Shown here piece by piece: positions 22,976 through 36,820 of a stretch of DNA of 64,000 nt (its first letter is position 1; every line of letters begins with the position of its first letter). The position numbers and the translations under genes are program-made. The DNA is taken from assembly GCF_033118175.1 (NCBI RefSeq), contig NC_083692.1:16006001-16070000 (forward strand). Direction: 5' to 3'. The notes beneath the pieces are model-generated. The model was not told the origin of the DNA. It saw nothing but the letters and a program-made list of their open reading frames with translations, and ran no database searches. This DNA is from Dama dama. Its lineage: Eukaryota; Chordata; Mammalia; Artiodactyla; Cervidae.

Positions 22976-24126
22976 TGATGAGATGAAAAGTCTTTATCTG
23001 CGAAATGAGAATGATATACTGGAACTGCATTACATGTACACTTAACTTAGGTGAAGTCAATTAACAATTTAAGAGAAAGAGAAAAACTAAAGGAAGGAAA
23101 GAAGGAAAAGAAGGGAGCAGGGAGGGAGGAAGAAAGCTTATTTTCAAATATCTTGATCACTAAACACAAGGCAATAACTTCCATCAGAAACTCAGGGGTG
23201 GATTCCAACACCAACTGCGCCAGACACACCAAAAAGGAAAGGTACCCACAGAGTCATTGCACCCTGTGTCTGTCATGGGCAACTGAGATTAAGCGATCTC
23301 CCCAGGGGTAACTCTGCTTATGGAGGACTCTTGCTGACCTAGAACCTCAGCCAGCTTAGATGCGGGGTTCTGGTTTGGGGTGACAGGAGAACAAAGAGAC
23401 CTGGCACGGAGGAAACACTTAGCACCCCTGTACCCCCATCTTCCCCTGCCCCACCCCAGCCACACACACAGTCCGTGCTCAGCAAACCTGAGCCAGGAAG
23501 GTGGCGATGGCTGCAGCTGTTACTCTCACGACTCTTCTCCCCCACAGACTGGAGGCCCTGGGGCTTCCAAGCTTCCAGACTGGCCCACTGCCCTGGGTTT
23601 CCATAGAGTCTACTCCACCCTCATCTGCTGCCCCGGGTCTCTGAGAGCCACTGTCCCTCCTTATTTTCCAACCAGTGCAACCAGTGTTCAGCTTTAGGGG
23701 GTCCCCAGGGGATGAAGCCCCCTTCACTAGCAGGTCCCTCTTTCCCAGTGAACACCCTTCTTAGTCTGATCACTGTGGTTCACAGGCTGATCTATCACCC
23801 CCCGGGGCCTGGGATCACCACCCAGCCGCTGGCACCCCCCAGGTGACCGCCCACAGAGCTGGAGCGATTACACTGCGGCCATGGGGCCAGCGTGGATGGC
23901 TGCGCCTTCTCGGGGGACAGGCTGTGGCACAGAGGGGTCAGGGGTGGGTGCTGTCGTCTAGATCCCAGCATGGGAGCAGAGGACGTGTGGCTGCCTGCAG
24001 TGGTGGGGAGAGCCGGGAGGTAATGAAAGAGATAGAAATGGACATCCAATTTCCCTTATCGAGCCTCTGAGCGGGAGAGGCCTGGGGCGACATTAATTAA
24101 CAGATACCAATCAGCCAGCACGGGTT

Positions 24127-24128
<2 letters not shown>

Positions 24129-24170
<42 letters not shown>
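24129..24170. repeat. (GT)n microsatellite
   Basis: About 40 bp of near-pure GT in the 9.5-kb ESRRB intron. Confidence 0.95.
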
Positions 24171-24172
<2 letters not shown>

Positions 24173-25679
24173 CACGGACGTGTGGACTGCACTGGGGGTG
24201 CAGGTCTCAAAGCAGACAGACTGGGAGGGAAGATGTAGGAGGTGGACGGGGCGAAATTAATAGACAATTGAATTGGAAGGCGGCAGAGAAGGAGGGCGAG
24301 CTGGGCTTCTGGAAACGAAGGAGAAAAGACCTGTGCGAGGTTCATCACTAGCAGACCATGAGCTCTGCCCCTCTGTTCACCCCACAGATACTTACTGAGC
24401 ACCTACTAAGTGCCAGACCCTGTGCTGGACACCGGGGACAGAACGGCCAGCTTGAACCAGGGCCAGGCCCTGCCTTCATGAGCTCGGTCAAGAGGGAAAG
24501 ACACACCCCGATGTGTGTCTTGTGAGGTTTAGAACTGTCAGAAGAGCTACCACGAGAGGAAAGGCCGAGGACACACAAAGGGGAAGTCTGGCCCAAATGA
24601 GAGAGAGTCCGGGTGGCTTTACAGAAGAGGAGGCTTTGGGGCTGAGCTCTGAAAGGCGAGTGGGGTGTGTCTGCATGGATGGCTGTCACCTCTGGTTTCC
24701 TGGGAGCATGGTCACGCCCACTGCCAAGCACCTGGCCTGGGGCAGAGGGGCTCCACAAACCTTGCCAGCACAGAAGAGGGAACGGACAGACGCCACTGGG
24801 CCTCAGCTTCTGGGAGACGAGAAAAAGGGCCAAGAGAACAGGGTCGGCCCCTCTTAGTCCTCCACGCAGGATTCTGGGTTGAGCTGCCTTTGCCGATCCC
24901 GTGTGAGTCAAAGGCAGGCCTGCAGGGCAGGGGGTGTGGTGGGGGTGTGGTGGGGTGGGAGGGGATGAGTGCCTTGGGGACATAGGGTCACCACCTGAGG
25001 GTGCCTAGGGGCCTGTGCACACACCCCTGGCTGGGTTGGTTTGAGGAGTGACTCAGCCCCTGACTCTCTTCCTCCTTCAGCTCCTTCAGAAGGAGCTGGA
25101 AATGGTGTTGAAAATCTAGGTGTACACACCAAAGTGCTGCCCGGCATGTAGAGACGGCTTCATGTTGCAGGGGTGTGGGGAGGGGGAAGATAGATTCAAT
25201 ATTTTCTAATATTTGAAACAGTCCAAATATTTTCTAATGTTTGACAAAAGAAACACTAGAAGAAAAAGAGAGAAGTAAGTAAAAATGACCTCTAGGAGAA
25301 AGGAGGGGGAGGGGTGGGGATGGACCTAAGAGTTAGTTCTCCATACACTTTTTTGCCTGGTTTGATTTGTATGTTGAAGAAGTAAGATTAAATTAACCGT
25401 AACATAAAAGGCATGCTCCTATCCACCTAGCCATCTCACTATTAGGAATTTCTCCTAGAAAGAGATGTATAAACACACAAATATACATGTGGAAGGGGTG
25501 TTTGCTTGATCCATTTGTAAGGACCCAAAGCAGACAACAAGCTGCACGCAACCAACGTCCTTAAATAGAACTGTACTAAATGTAATTATTAGCTAGGTGA
25601 ATGGTACATTAGAAGCCACTAGAGAGAACGATTTGTGCAGATGTGGAAAGATACCCATTGCCCAAGAAGGATGCAACTA

Positions 25680-25885
25680 TCAAGGGTGCAGATGCCAGAG
25701 CCAGCCTGTCTGTTGGAATCCTAGCTCTGCTGACCCCTGGCTGTGACCCTGGGCACATTTTTCTGTGCCTAAAATGGGAATAATAATTATACTTACTCCA
25801 TGAGTTTGTTTGGGTTAAATGAGCTAATGCACAGACCACTTAGAAGAACACGTCTTAGCACACAGTAATTGCTACTAGTTGATAT
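25680..25885 (+). repeat. MIR
   Basis: Contains ctgctgacccctggctgtga, gtgcctaaaatgggaataat and gttaaatgagctaatgcaca in MIR order. Confidence 0.8.
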
Positions 25886-26029
25886 AACTAAGCGAACACA
25901 GCAGAATGTAAAGCAGTGTTACAGGATGAGTCATGGTGGGGAGGGAACACACACACAGTGGCTATACACATACAATGGTGCTTAAGAAAGATGCAAATTC
26001 ATGAAGCGTTCCATATTTTTTTGGACTCT

Positions 26030-26315
26030 GTGGGAGAAGGCGAGGGTTGGAAGTTTCGAGAGAACAGCATCGAAACATGTATATTATCTATGGTGAAACA
26101 GATCACCAGCCCAGGTTGGATTCATGAGACAAGTGCTCGGGCCTGGTGCACTGGGAAGACCCAGAGGGATTGGGTAGAGAGGAAGGTGGGAGGGGGGATC
26201 GGGATGGGGAATACATGTAAATCCATGGCTGATTCATGTCAATGTATGACAAAAACCACTACAATATTGTAAAGTAATTAGCCTCCAACTAATAAAAATA
26301 AATGAAAAAAAAAAA
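26030..26315 (+). mobile_element. Bovine-type L1 3' end
   Basis: The segment ends gtaattagcctccaactaat and a poly-A tail, and contains aatacatgtaaatccatggc, which I recall as the 3' end of ruminant L1 elements. It is 5'-truncated and has no usable open frame. Confidence 0.65.
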
Positions 26316-26729
26316 GATGGGTATTTGGAATACATCACTTCCACTCCTCTGCCACCCCTTTACTGAAAGCAGTATTCTTTTATTAAACCCAAACAAAGGA
26401 GCTGAAGCACTCCTCCCTGCCCTTGAGCAATGCACCCTTCACGTCTGCATTTCTGTGCTGGGCTGGGTCTGCCCCTCCATCAGGTGACCTGCAATACCGA
26501 GGCAGAGGGGGCTGCTAGAGGAGGCTGCGTGTGGCCTCGGGCCCCGGGGGACTGCCCACTCCCCCTCTCTTCCCATCTCTCCCACCTTGAGCTCTGCTGC
26601 CCCCCGGAAGGTTGCTTTATCTGCACCAACTGATCTAATAACATTCAGGCTCTTCCCAAGACCCCATCCCCCAGTGATTTGACAGCAGGAGCTCCTAGAA
26701 TTTGAAAAAAAAAAAAGAGCACATAATTT

Positions 26730-26885
26730 GTGGCAAGTGGAGTTCATAATCTGTTAATTTATTATCGTTTCTGTCGACCTGGAGGGCCATTAGCAGAGGT
26801 AATAAAGGGAGATATAATTATAGGATCTGAGGCCACTCCAGACACAGCTGCTGTCACTCGGCAGCCTATATTTCATCGGCCGCTG
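26730..26885. promoter_or_regulatory. Repeat-free AT-rich block, possible conserved noncoding element
   Basis: Runs of ttaatttattatcg and taataaagggagatataatt type sequence without repeat ancestry, followed by a short GC-rich segment. It is only a candidate. Confidence 0.3.
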
Positions 26886-27368
26886 GTGTTCTCTCCCCAG
26901 GGTGAGCCAGACGGTGGCTACCTGGGCGCAGGGCCGCCCAGGGACCCTCTATGAGGAGGCCTCTTGGGGGGCTCCCCTGCAGAAGCCATGCACATGTCAA
27001 CCTGGGCCGGGCAGGGCCGGCTGGGGGGGGTGGGGGGCTGTCTGACTGGGGCACCCTTGGGGCTGCCTGAGCAGGGAGGATAATAGTTAATAACATCTGG
27101 GGGCAGCAATTCATCAAGTGATACCACTGCCTGGGCTGCCTCTTGCTCTCATCTCTCCCTCCCAGGGAACCAGAGGTGGACACTCCAAAGACTTGGGCTT
27201 GTCCTCTGGGCAACCTAATACTTGGAAAATTCAACTCAAGGGGAAAGCCTGTGTTAGGGATGGGCAACTTCAGACTGACTCAAACAAAAGAAGAGCTGCT
27301 ATTCTGAAGGAATCGCAATCACCCCCAGGTACTCCACTGATAGCACCCTTGTAGAAGAGTGTGTTCAG

Positions 27369-28008
27369 AAACATCACTTCACGGAAAATAGATGGAGAAA
27401 CAATGGAAACTGTAGCTCCAAAATCACTGCAGACTGTGACTGCAGTCATGAAATTAAAAGAAGCTTGCTCTTTGGAAAAATGCTATGACAAACCTACACA
27501 GTGTATTAAAAAGCAGAGACATACTTTGCCGACAAAAGTCCGTCTAGTCAAAGCTATGGTTTTTCCAGTAGTCATGTATGCATGTGAGAGCTGGACTGTA
27601 AAGAAAGCTGAGCGCCGAAGAATTGATGTTTCTAAACTGTGGTGTTGGAGAAGACTCTTGAGAGTCCCTTGGACAGCAAGGAGATCCAACCAGTCTATCC
27701 AAAAGGAAATCAGTCCTGAATATTCATTGGAAGGACTGATGCTGAAGCTGAAACTCCAGTACTTTGGCCACCTGATGCAAAGAGCTGACTCATTGGAAAA
27801 GACCCTAATGCTGGGAAAGATTCAAGGCAGGAGGAGAAGGAGACGACGGAGGATGAGATGGTTGGATGGCATCATTGATTTGATGGACTCAAGTTTGAGC
27901 AAGCTCTGGGAGATGGTGAAAGACAGGGAAGACAGGGAAGCCTGGCGCGCTGCAGTCCATGGAGTCGCAAAGGGTCGGACACTGAACTGAACTGAACTGA
28001 AACTGAAC
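27369..28008 (+). mobile_element. BovB (RTE) 3' fragment with a long open frame
   Basis: The longest BovB piece here. An open frame of 209 codons (27361-27990) encodes the C-terminal part of the RTE reverse-transcriptase protein, with LVKAMVFPVVMYACESWTVK and RRLLRVPWTARRSNQSI. It ends in the tgaactgaactgaactg tail. The element is 5'-truncated and lacks the endonuclease and catalytic reverse-transcriptase motifs, so it cannot be autonomous. A stretch of about 20 bp near 27410 appears deleted relative to the consensus I recall. Confidence 0.95.
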
Positions 28009-28515
28009 TATGGAGGAAACGCAGTGGGGGTGCTAGCAATGAGTTTTTGCTCAGATGACCCTTCCTTCTGGCTAAGCTGGTGACTCAGTGCCGCATGAGT
28101 ATGTCTGCTTCCATGCACGGCACCTGATGCCCTTCTGGACTTTTCCTCCATGGCCACTGCCCATCAATCCTGAAGGCCCAGCTCAACTCATGTGCTGAAG
28201 CCCATGGCATCCCTCCTGCTTCTGTGTTCCATTCTGTGGTTTTTCCTGCTGCATTTGATAACTAAGCCTCTTCCTTCTCCTGAGTGAGATACAGGAGGTG
28301 GGAGATGGGTGGGTAGAGAAGAAACAAGATTGGTCTTCGGGGGTAATTGTTGAAACAAGGTAATGAAGGTTCATCATACTATTTGGTCTACCCTACCCTT
28401 GAAATTTTCCATGAAAAAAAATCTTTTTAAAATTATCTATATCATTCCCAAAGGGGACCCTTAGGGCAGAAATGAATCAAATTCTTTGGATCAGCTAAAA
28501 CTCCAAGCAAGAGAG

Positions 28516-28736
28516 CTTGTGCGTGCATGCTTAATCGCTTTAGTCGTGTCTGACTTTGTGCAACCCTCTGGACTGTAGCCTGCCAGGTTCCTCTGTCCAT
28601 GAAGATTCTCCAGGCAAGAATACAGGAATGGGTTGCCATGCCCTCCTCCCGGAGATCTTCCTGGCCCAGGAATCAAGCCTGAGTCTCCTGCATTGGCATG
28701 TGGGTTCTTTACCACGAACGCCATCTGGGAATCCCT
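28516..28736 (-). mobile_element. Bov-tA SINE
   Basis: A reverse-complement copy: cgtgtctgactttgtgcaac, then ctccaggcaagaatacagga and a decayed head (ctttaccacgaacgccatct). Confidence 0.9.
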
Positions 28737-29089
28737 CAAGAGAGCTTACATACAGTTCATGTGCAATGTGTGCACATGCTATTTCGCTTCAATAAATGCA
28801 TGCAAAAGCAGACATGAAGCACCCTTTGTGTGCCAGGCTCTGGACCAGATGACACTGAGGCATGAGGCATGGTTTCCCGTGCTTAATTCAGGACAGCAGC
28901 TTGGGCTCCTCTCCAGAGCACTAATCTGAGCCGACTTAAGAAGCCAGGCCTTCTGTTTGTCCAGGAACCAAGATGGACAGTTGATGACTCAAGCCCCAGG
29001 ATGGGGTTCTGACTTGTATAAGTCTGCTCTCTTTCTCACTCTTTCTAAGGGCCAGTGAGCAGGTCTTCAGACAAGTTTTTCATCTAATC

Positions 29090-29340
29090 TGAGATGGGAT
29101 TAAGTCAATTAGTTTAACTGTATCAGGCACTTGATTATGTCATCACCCTTAATATGATGTTTACATGCAGTGGCAGGAGACCTTATTAATTAATTTTACC
29201 TTAAACACTAGAAGGTCAGGCCCAAATAATTCAGCATGCAAATGTATGCAAAATAAGCAAATTAGCATTTGAGACAGACAAATGAGCCCTATGTTTATTT
29301 TATTTTTTAATCAAAAAGAATTCAGCTTTGGACAAGGAGA
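29090..29340. promoter_or_regulatory. AT-rich repeat-free block with an octamer, possible conserved noncoding element
   Basis: About 250 bp without repeat ancestry, rich in TTAATTAA-type cores. It includes a perfect octamer ATGCAAAT at 29236-29243 and a near-copy at 29246. POU factors such as OCT4 bind this motif, and ESRRB belongs to the pluripotency network, but single octamers are expected by chance at this scale. Confidence 0.3.
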
Positions 29341-30769
29341 AATGATGATGTGAAAGGAGGCTTTTAATACTATTAGCAACGACAACGACCATGGTCACGG
29401 TCTCTGCCATTTATCAAGCGCCCACTGTGTTGGGGGGCTGGGCTACATGTGTCATAGGCTCCCAGCAACCCAAAGGAGTGAGGGGCTGGGGGGCTGTTAT
29501 TCACAAGTGGGGACTCTGAAGCACAGAAAAAATAAAGCATCTCACACTGGGGCACCAAGTATCTCTCTCTAAGCCAGTTAGGACAGAGCTGGGAGGAGGG
29601 CCCAGGTCTGCCTGAATCTTTAGCAACCATTCTGCTCTGCTCACTGCCCTCTTGGCTGGGCACTGGCAAGAGATGGAGCTGGGGGGTGGGAAGGAAAATG
29701 GGTGCAGGGGAGGCAGTGACTCCTGGTTCTGCTCCACCCCCTGGGAGGCACTGTGGGCACGAGGTGGTCAAAAAAGGAGGCAGTGACCTGCGGGTCCACC
29801 AGGAGCCACTCCTGAGCCATTGCTGAGATGCAGTTATCTGCTCAGCCTGGAAGAGGAGCATGCGATGGGAAGCGGGGTTGTGCGGGGTGGGGGTGGAGGG
29901 GGGCGTGCCCCATTTGGCCCTGGGTTAGTGGAGCAATCCAGGCTGAGGTGTCTTAAGCAGTGGCCTGACCCTACATTGTTGCTGAATCAGCACAGGGCAG
30001 ATTAAAAAACTACTGAGTGTGTAATCCCAAGAGGCTGAGCTCCTTAGTAAGGGCGCTCCAGCCCAGATCCCCAGGGAGCCCAGCCCTGAGTCCGGGAGTC
30101 CCTGCCGAAGGAATTCTAGGCTTCCTGCCAACGGTGACACCAGCACCACCTCTGAGCTGTTATCCGCCCGAAGGCTCACTCCTGTAAGTCGTGCACATAG
30201 CATCTTACATAAGGACTTTCTGACCTGCCCCAATCAACTGTGGGCCTTGGCATCTGAGGTTTAGGACACCTTTGCTACAGAACCATGAATGCTGTATTCA
30301 TCTTTCAGAGCCAGTGGCAAACACAAAAGGGATCTACAAGACAGGAAGATAAACTGTCCCATGTCACATAGCTAGGAAGAATCCGAGTCTACCACAGGTC
30401 ACTGCCAGAGGGGAACAGGCTGTCTCCCCGACACTATGAGCCAAGCTGTTAGAACTCTAAAGGAGCAAACTGCGCAGACTTCAGAAAGCCCCTCAGCAAA
30501 GATGTGACGTAGAGGATGTGGACATCTGTGTTTACATAAACAAATTATAAAAGTCAGCTCCCTCACTTCATCCAGTTTGAAAAAGGCTGAAGGAGGGGTC
30601 TGGGGCCACAGGCAATGATGAGAAGTCTGGATCACCCAAAACCTGTTCATTACATATCTTCTCATGCCAGAAATGATCTTAAAATCATAGGATCCAAATT
30701 AAGAGACTGGCCTCCCTTAAGATCAGGCAAAAGGCAATAGTGAGCATATGGCTGACATCAAGGATGTAT

Positions 30770-30955
30770 CAAAAGCATCCCACACAAGCTCACATTTCAT
30801 CCCCACGTCAAAGTGCATGAAGGAGGTAGTGCTGGTATTCCCTGTGTGCAGAAAGGTCAGTGACCCACCCTGGGTCACGCAGCTAGCAAGTTGCAGACCT
30901 AGAATTCAAACCCCAATCTGAGTCCCAAGCTCACATTCTTAACCACTCCACTTCA
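30770..30955 (-). repeat. MIR, reverse orientation
   Basis: Contains gggtcacgcagctagcaagt, aattcaaaccccaatctgag and attcttaaccactccacttc, the reverse MIR order. Confidence 0.8.
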
Positions 30956-31272
30956 CCAATAGGAAACAAGAGAGTCAATGCCTCTTCTGTTATTTCCCAG
31001 TATATGATCAATAAGGAGAAAACCCTGTTCTTTGGCCTTTAAGGATCCACAGAACTTGCTTTGATTGTTACCTAATGTAGAAGCAATCATAGCCCCACTA
31101 GAATGCTAATCAGTTCAGGAGCATCACTGGACCTTCCAAACACCTTTTCACCTCCAATCCCACAAAGAGAGAAAGGATCCCAGAGAAGAATAGGCTTGCC
31201 AAGGTCCCACACGGCTCCTGGGTTCCAGGCTCCCATACATCAGAACCAGAGCCATGGGGAGCAGAGCTGCTA

Positions 31273-31593
<321 letters not shown>

Positions 31594-31647
31594 CTAAACC
31601 CGACTCCCTCCCTTCCACCCTGCCTCCCGCCCTCCCTTTCTTCATTT

Positions 31648-31960
31648 TTCCTTATTTTTTTTTAATTTTACTGATGTATAGTTGATTTACAATGCTGTGT
31701 TCATTTTTGCTATATAGCAAAGTGACACAGTTTTATATATACACACACACACATATATACACACACACACATTCTTTTTTATATTCTTTTCCGTTATGGT
31801 TTATCCCTGGACATTGGCTGTAGTTCCTCGTGCTTACAGTAAGACCTTGTCATCCACCCCCATTCGATGTGTAAAAGTTTGCATCCCTACCAACCCCAAA
31901 CTCCCAGTTCATCCTTCTCCCACACTCCCTCCCTTTCTGACTCCACAAAGTTGCTGGCAG
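31648..31960 (-). repeat. L1 3' UTR remnant, reverse orientation
   Basis: Starts with a T-rich tail and actgatgtatagttgattta, then ctatatagcaaagtgacaca, an internal CA/TA repeat (31736-31772) and ttatggtttatccctggaca. This is the layout of an old mammalian L1 3' end. Confidence 0.8.
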
Positions 31961-32104
31961 TGATGATTTTGGCTGCTGGGAAATATCCCAACAAGGGAAG
32001 CTGCCTGGTGAATTCTCTTGAGAGGACCCTGATTCAAGTTCTGTGGGAGGTGAGGGGACATGTTCTGGAGATTGGAATCATGCTGCATTTAGAAAACCAT
32101 TCTG

Positions 32105-32274
32105 TAAATCCTGGTGACTCAGATGGTAAAGAATTGGCCTGCAAGGCAGGAGACCCAGGGTTGGGAAGATCCCCCAGAGAAGAGAATGGCAACCCACTCC
32201 TTTATTCTTGCCTGGAGAATTCCATGGACAGAGGAGCCTGGTGGGTTAGACTGAGCGACTAACACTTTCACTTT
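32105..32274 (+). mobile_element. Bov-tA SINE, internally shortened
   Basis: Reads ggtgactcagatggtaaaga to gactgagcgactaacacttt. Relative to other copies, part of the B-box region and of the tail are missing. It lies inside the 993-bp intron. Confidence 0.9.
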
Positions 32275-32364
32275 CTGTAAATCCCATAAGAAAGATCTTC
32301 TGAATGAAGCCTGAAGTACCTGATACCAAGGACAGACCCTGCTGCCCCTCCTCGGTGGTCCTCA

Positions 32365-32907
<543 letters not shown>

Positions 32908-35689
32908 TCATTTTAGATCTGCTATGAATCCAAACAGGACTGAGTTAGCTTGCCGAGAGAGGAAAGAAATCCCTGCCATGGGTGACACTTCCAAAGAGCT
33001 AAAACAATGACTTTCAAACTTTTCACACAAGAAGCGTCTAGATGGTGGACACGCGTCACAAGTGTCAATTTCTGGATCCCACCCTCAGAAATTCCAGGGC
33101 TCAGTTCTAAAGTCTGTCTTCCACATAAATGCAGACACAAATGTCCTCTACACAAACCCCACCGAATGGGAACCAGGTAGTCCTGGTCACACCTGGAACA
33201 TCAGTGCCTAGAAGGATGCCAACAGCAAGTTCAAAAGCAGGTGTGGCCACACCACACTGACACCCATTTCCAGTGGAGTAAGGCCCAATCCTAGGGAGAC
33301 CCTTTATTGTCACTGAGTTCGCACCACCTTCAGGAAACCCACCCCACTCCTAGCCCCTGCCTTCTGGATACACACATTGTTACCACTTGACACCCCTGCC
33401 AGCAGGCGGGGCGGACAGGACCTCCTGTGGGTTCCTCACCCGGGCACACACAACTACGCATAGCCACCGACTTGTATGGCCTGCCCTAAAAAGATGGCTG
33501 GAGCCCATCGACTTAGCTCCAAGTGAGAACACCATAAGCAAAGCGGCGCTCCTTCCCTCACCACGAGATGGACCTTGACTGAAACACGCAAGAAGTCAAA
33601 GACAGAGTCCGAGGCCCCAGAGGAGCAAGCTCAGTGGCTTCACCTTCTCGTCCTTTCCCCAAAGGTCAACAGCATCACAATACACAGCTCCAGCCAGTTG
33701 GTCTTCAGGGCCCTGTCTTTCCTTGGCACTTCCTCCTGCCAGTCCTACCTTCTGCCATCTTCCTGGCCCACAGCGGGTGTGCCAAGGGCCTGGAGGCTGC
33801 TGTAAGCCCACCCAGCCAGGCTGCCCTAGAGGGAATGTCTTTTGGGGAGCTAGTCGCTTGGCATTTCATCAGCAGTGTCCATTTTACCCCACAACTGGCG
33901 CTTTTGTGCTTGATGCTGAACACGGCTGTAGTAAAGTTTTTCTTTTCCAGAATAGGGTCTACCCAGCGTCCCACCCCTGCTTCCTATTTCAAGGCAGCTC
34001 CCCTCTTGTCATCTTATTAAGGAGGCCAGCAGTACTGTCCTCAGCTGCAGGGGTATGGGCAGCCCTGGGCCAGACTTTCTTGGTTAGGGCATCTCCCGTG
34101 CCTGGGCTCTCAGGGGCTTTCCTTGGTCCTTGTCTGGCTAAGTGTGGTTCTTAAGCCTCCTGATGAATGAACTTCCCTTCTGTGTTGAGTGTCAGAATGG
34201 GTTGCAACGGGCCACGTTTGCAGTGGGTGCTCCAGGATCAGATGCTGAGATAACGCAGGCGGTTTATCTGGGAGGCAACTGCAGGGAGGAAGTCAATACG
34301 AGTGTGTTCCTGAGTGGATGACTGTTGTGGACAACCGGCTCAGCCTCACCACGGACCCGGGGAGGCAGTGTAGAACATGCCTCAGCTACGGTGCTGGGGA
34401 CAAGGGCCACTGGGGCATTTACCCACTTCTCCCACAGTCACTGGCAAGTCACAGGTCTGCGTTGAGAAGGCTCTGGTGGCCAGAGAAAGCCCTGGGCAGA
34501 GCCGCAGTCACGAGGTGGCAGGTTAGCACACACTTGATAGAACCCTATGCAGGTGTGTGCGGGGCACCGACCGCTGCCTCCTTCTCAAAGGGTGGTCCCT
34601 GACCAGCAGCAGCAGTAGCAGGGCGGAGCTTCTTCTGCAAGCTCTCAGGGCTGGCCCTGGGCAGAAGCTGAGCTAGCATTTCAGCAGGGTGATTCGTACG
34701 CACAGGAAGAGTTTGAGCTGGGCTGCACCAGTCTCCTAGCAGACGTGTCTGAATAATCCACTTCCATTAGCACCTCGGGAACTTGACGGGGCAGCCGAAT
34801 CCCATTCAGCAAAAGACCGAGACCCGTGTGCTGATGGGATTCCGGCTCACCCCTCCCAGCCCCTTCTGGGAGGGCAGAAGGAGCAGGCATGTGAAGGCAG
34901 AAGGATGGCCCCGCATACCATGAAGAGTCTTCCTGGCCCCGTCCTGTGACCCAGCCTGAAAGCAGCTCAGCCCTGCGTACTACCCCTGAGGAGAGTCCAG
35001 CCCTCCACCAGGCTTCTCCGCCTGGAAAGCTGGCAAGACCATGAGTGAAAACGCCGAGCAGCAGGCATAGAGGAACGTGAGGATCCCAGTTTCCTGAGCA
35101 CCCACTATGTGCCAGGGTCTGACCTGGAGTCCAGAGTGGGGCCCTTCCCCACTTCACTGGCTTTCCCTGCTAGAAGCCAGTCTCATGAACTCCCCCCTCC
35201 CACCCAGGCTGCCTGATCCCAGACAGTTGTCAATGGGACAGGGAGCTGCTCAACAAGGGGAAAAGGAGGCACCCACCCCTCAGTGGGGCAAGGAGATGGG
35301 CGTATGCCACCTCTGTCCCTGCCTCCCCATCTAATACACTCTGTCCTCACACAGGGCCTGGCACTTTGTGGGTGTTCGAGAAAATCTTGATACATGCACG
35401 AATGAACCTGCCTCCAACCCGCCCCCACCCCAGTCCCCCATCCAGGCTGGGTGCTTCTTCCCGGGCTCCAATAACACACTGGGATTCTCCTAATCAGGCA
35501 CTCCTTATGACCAGGGGCTGCTCACCGTCCTACTCCAGGGGCTGCTGTGGTACCAGTATGTCACATGGGTGCTTAGAAAACGGAGCTGTTACTAAGATCA
35601 TCACCATCACCATCATTAGTACTCTTCCTCCCAGTTCTGTGCAACCTTCCGGTAAATCACATTGACAACGAGAATGAGAACAGCCAATC

Positions 35690-35850
35690 CTATGGCGGGC
35701 TTTCTGTATGTGTTGCTGTATTTAGTCCACAAGGTATACAGCAGGGGTTATTATCCCCATTTTACAAGATAAACTGAGGCTCACAGAGATTTAGTAATTT
35801 GCCCAATAAATGAACCAATATCCAAGTTCTTTGCCATTCCAAGGTATGAC
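35690..35850 (-). repeat. MIR, reverse orientation
   Basis: Contains ttattatccccattttacaa and aaactgaggctcacagagat. Confidence 0.75.
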
Positions 35851-36489
35851 TTTCCAGGGCACAGCAGGTATAAACTTTCTAAATTTTCTCCTCTAGATCT
35901 TGACAGCACAATGGTCAATAGCTCCAATCAATAAGTGTATTGATTATCAGGTTATTCTGATAAAAAAAAAAAAAAGGAGCCTGTAGGGTTTGATTATGCA
36001 CAAATTGATATCTGGTATTGAGGTTTGTTTCATCTCCTTGCTTCCCATCTGCTTTTCCAAGTCATGCTCAGCTCACAAACCCAAATCCCTCCAGCCCACA
36101 GGATCCAGTGATCGAGGTCCCAGGCCGGCTCCGCCCTTACAGGTTGGGCGGCCTCGGCCAAGTTGGCTCTCACAGCCTCGGTCCCAGTGTAGAGATGGAA
36201 ACTGTGGTTATACCAACTCTGCTTGCCGCATATGGCTTTTGTGATAAAAGACAAAATAGTGGGAAAATGGTTGGTAAATCGGAAAGTGGTTCCAATAGCC
36301 GAGCGAGGCCATCACTCCCACGGCTCTGTGTCCTGGCACTTCACATACCACCTCCAACTCAACAGGCTCTTAGAGGACAGGGTCCCGTCTGCCCCAGTTC
36401 TGAGATCTCCCTTCCCCATAACACTGCCCCACAGTCAGGGTTTGTCATTTAGGGTAGAGCTGTCTAGGGTCATAAACCCTGGCTGGGAT

Positions 36490-36820
36490 TGGGCAGATGG
36501 GCCCCCCTCTAAATGAATAGCCCAAACCACCCCCAAAGGCAGTACATATCCTGGACGCACCTCTGAAGGCCCAGTCCAAGTATTATCTCTACTGGGAAAC
36601 CTTTCCAGACTCCCCTGGCAGAGCTGACCATGCCATTCTTGGGCTCCCTTTGTCTTTTCTGTGTTACAGCCACCAAGGTCAAAACAACTCTTCACCACTG
36701 TACACCATGCGCCCATCTCCCGGGTGGATTGTGGGCAACTCCTCGACAAGCACTTTCATTTCATTTATCATTGCAGTCTCGCTTCAGCACCCAACTTGTG
36801 GGAGGCAATCAAGTGTCTGA
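36490..36820 (+). repeat. LINE L2-like remnant
   Basis: Contains ccaagtattatctctactgg and a decayed L2 3' end. The similarity is modest. Confidence 0.45.

Noticed and set aside
24348..24983. A 211-codon minus-strand frame inside the 9.5-kb intron
   Set aside because: Proline/serine-rich with no domain and no splice-consistent continuation. It is consistent with chance in GC-rich intron.
27361..27990. An active retrotransposon gene
   Set aside because: Only the C-terminal part of the BovB protein is present. The endonuclease and catalytic reverse-transcriptase segments are missing.
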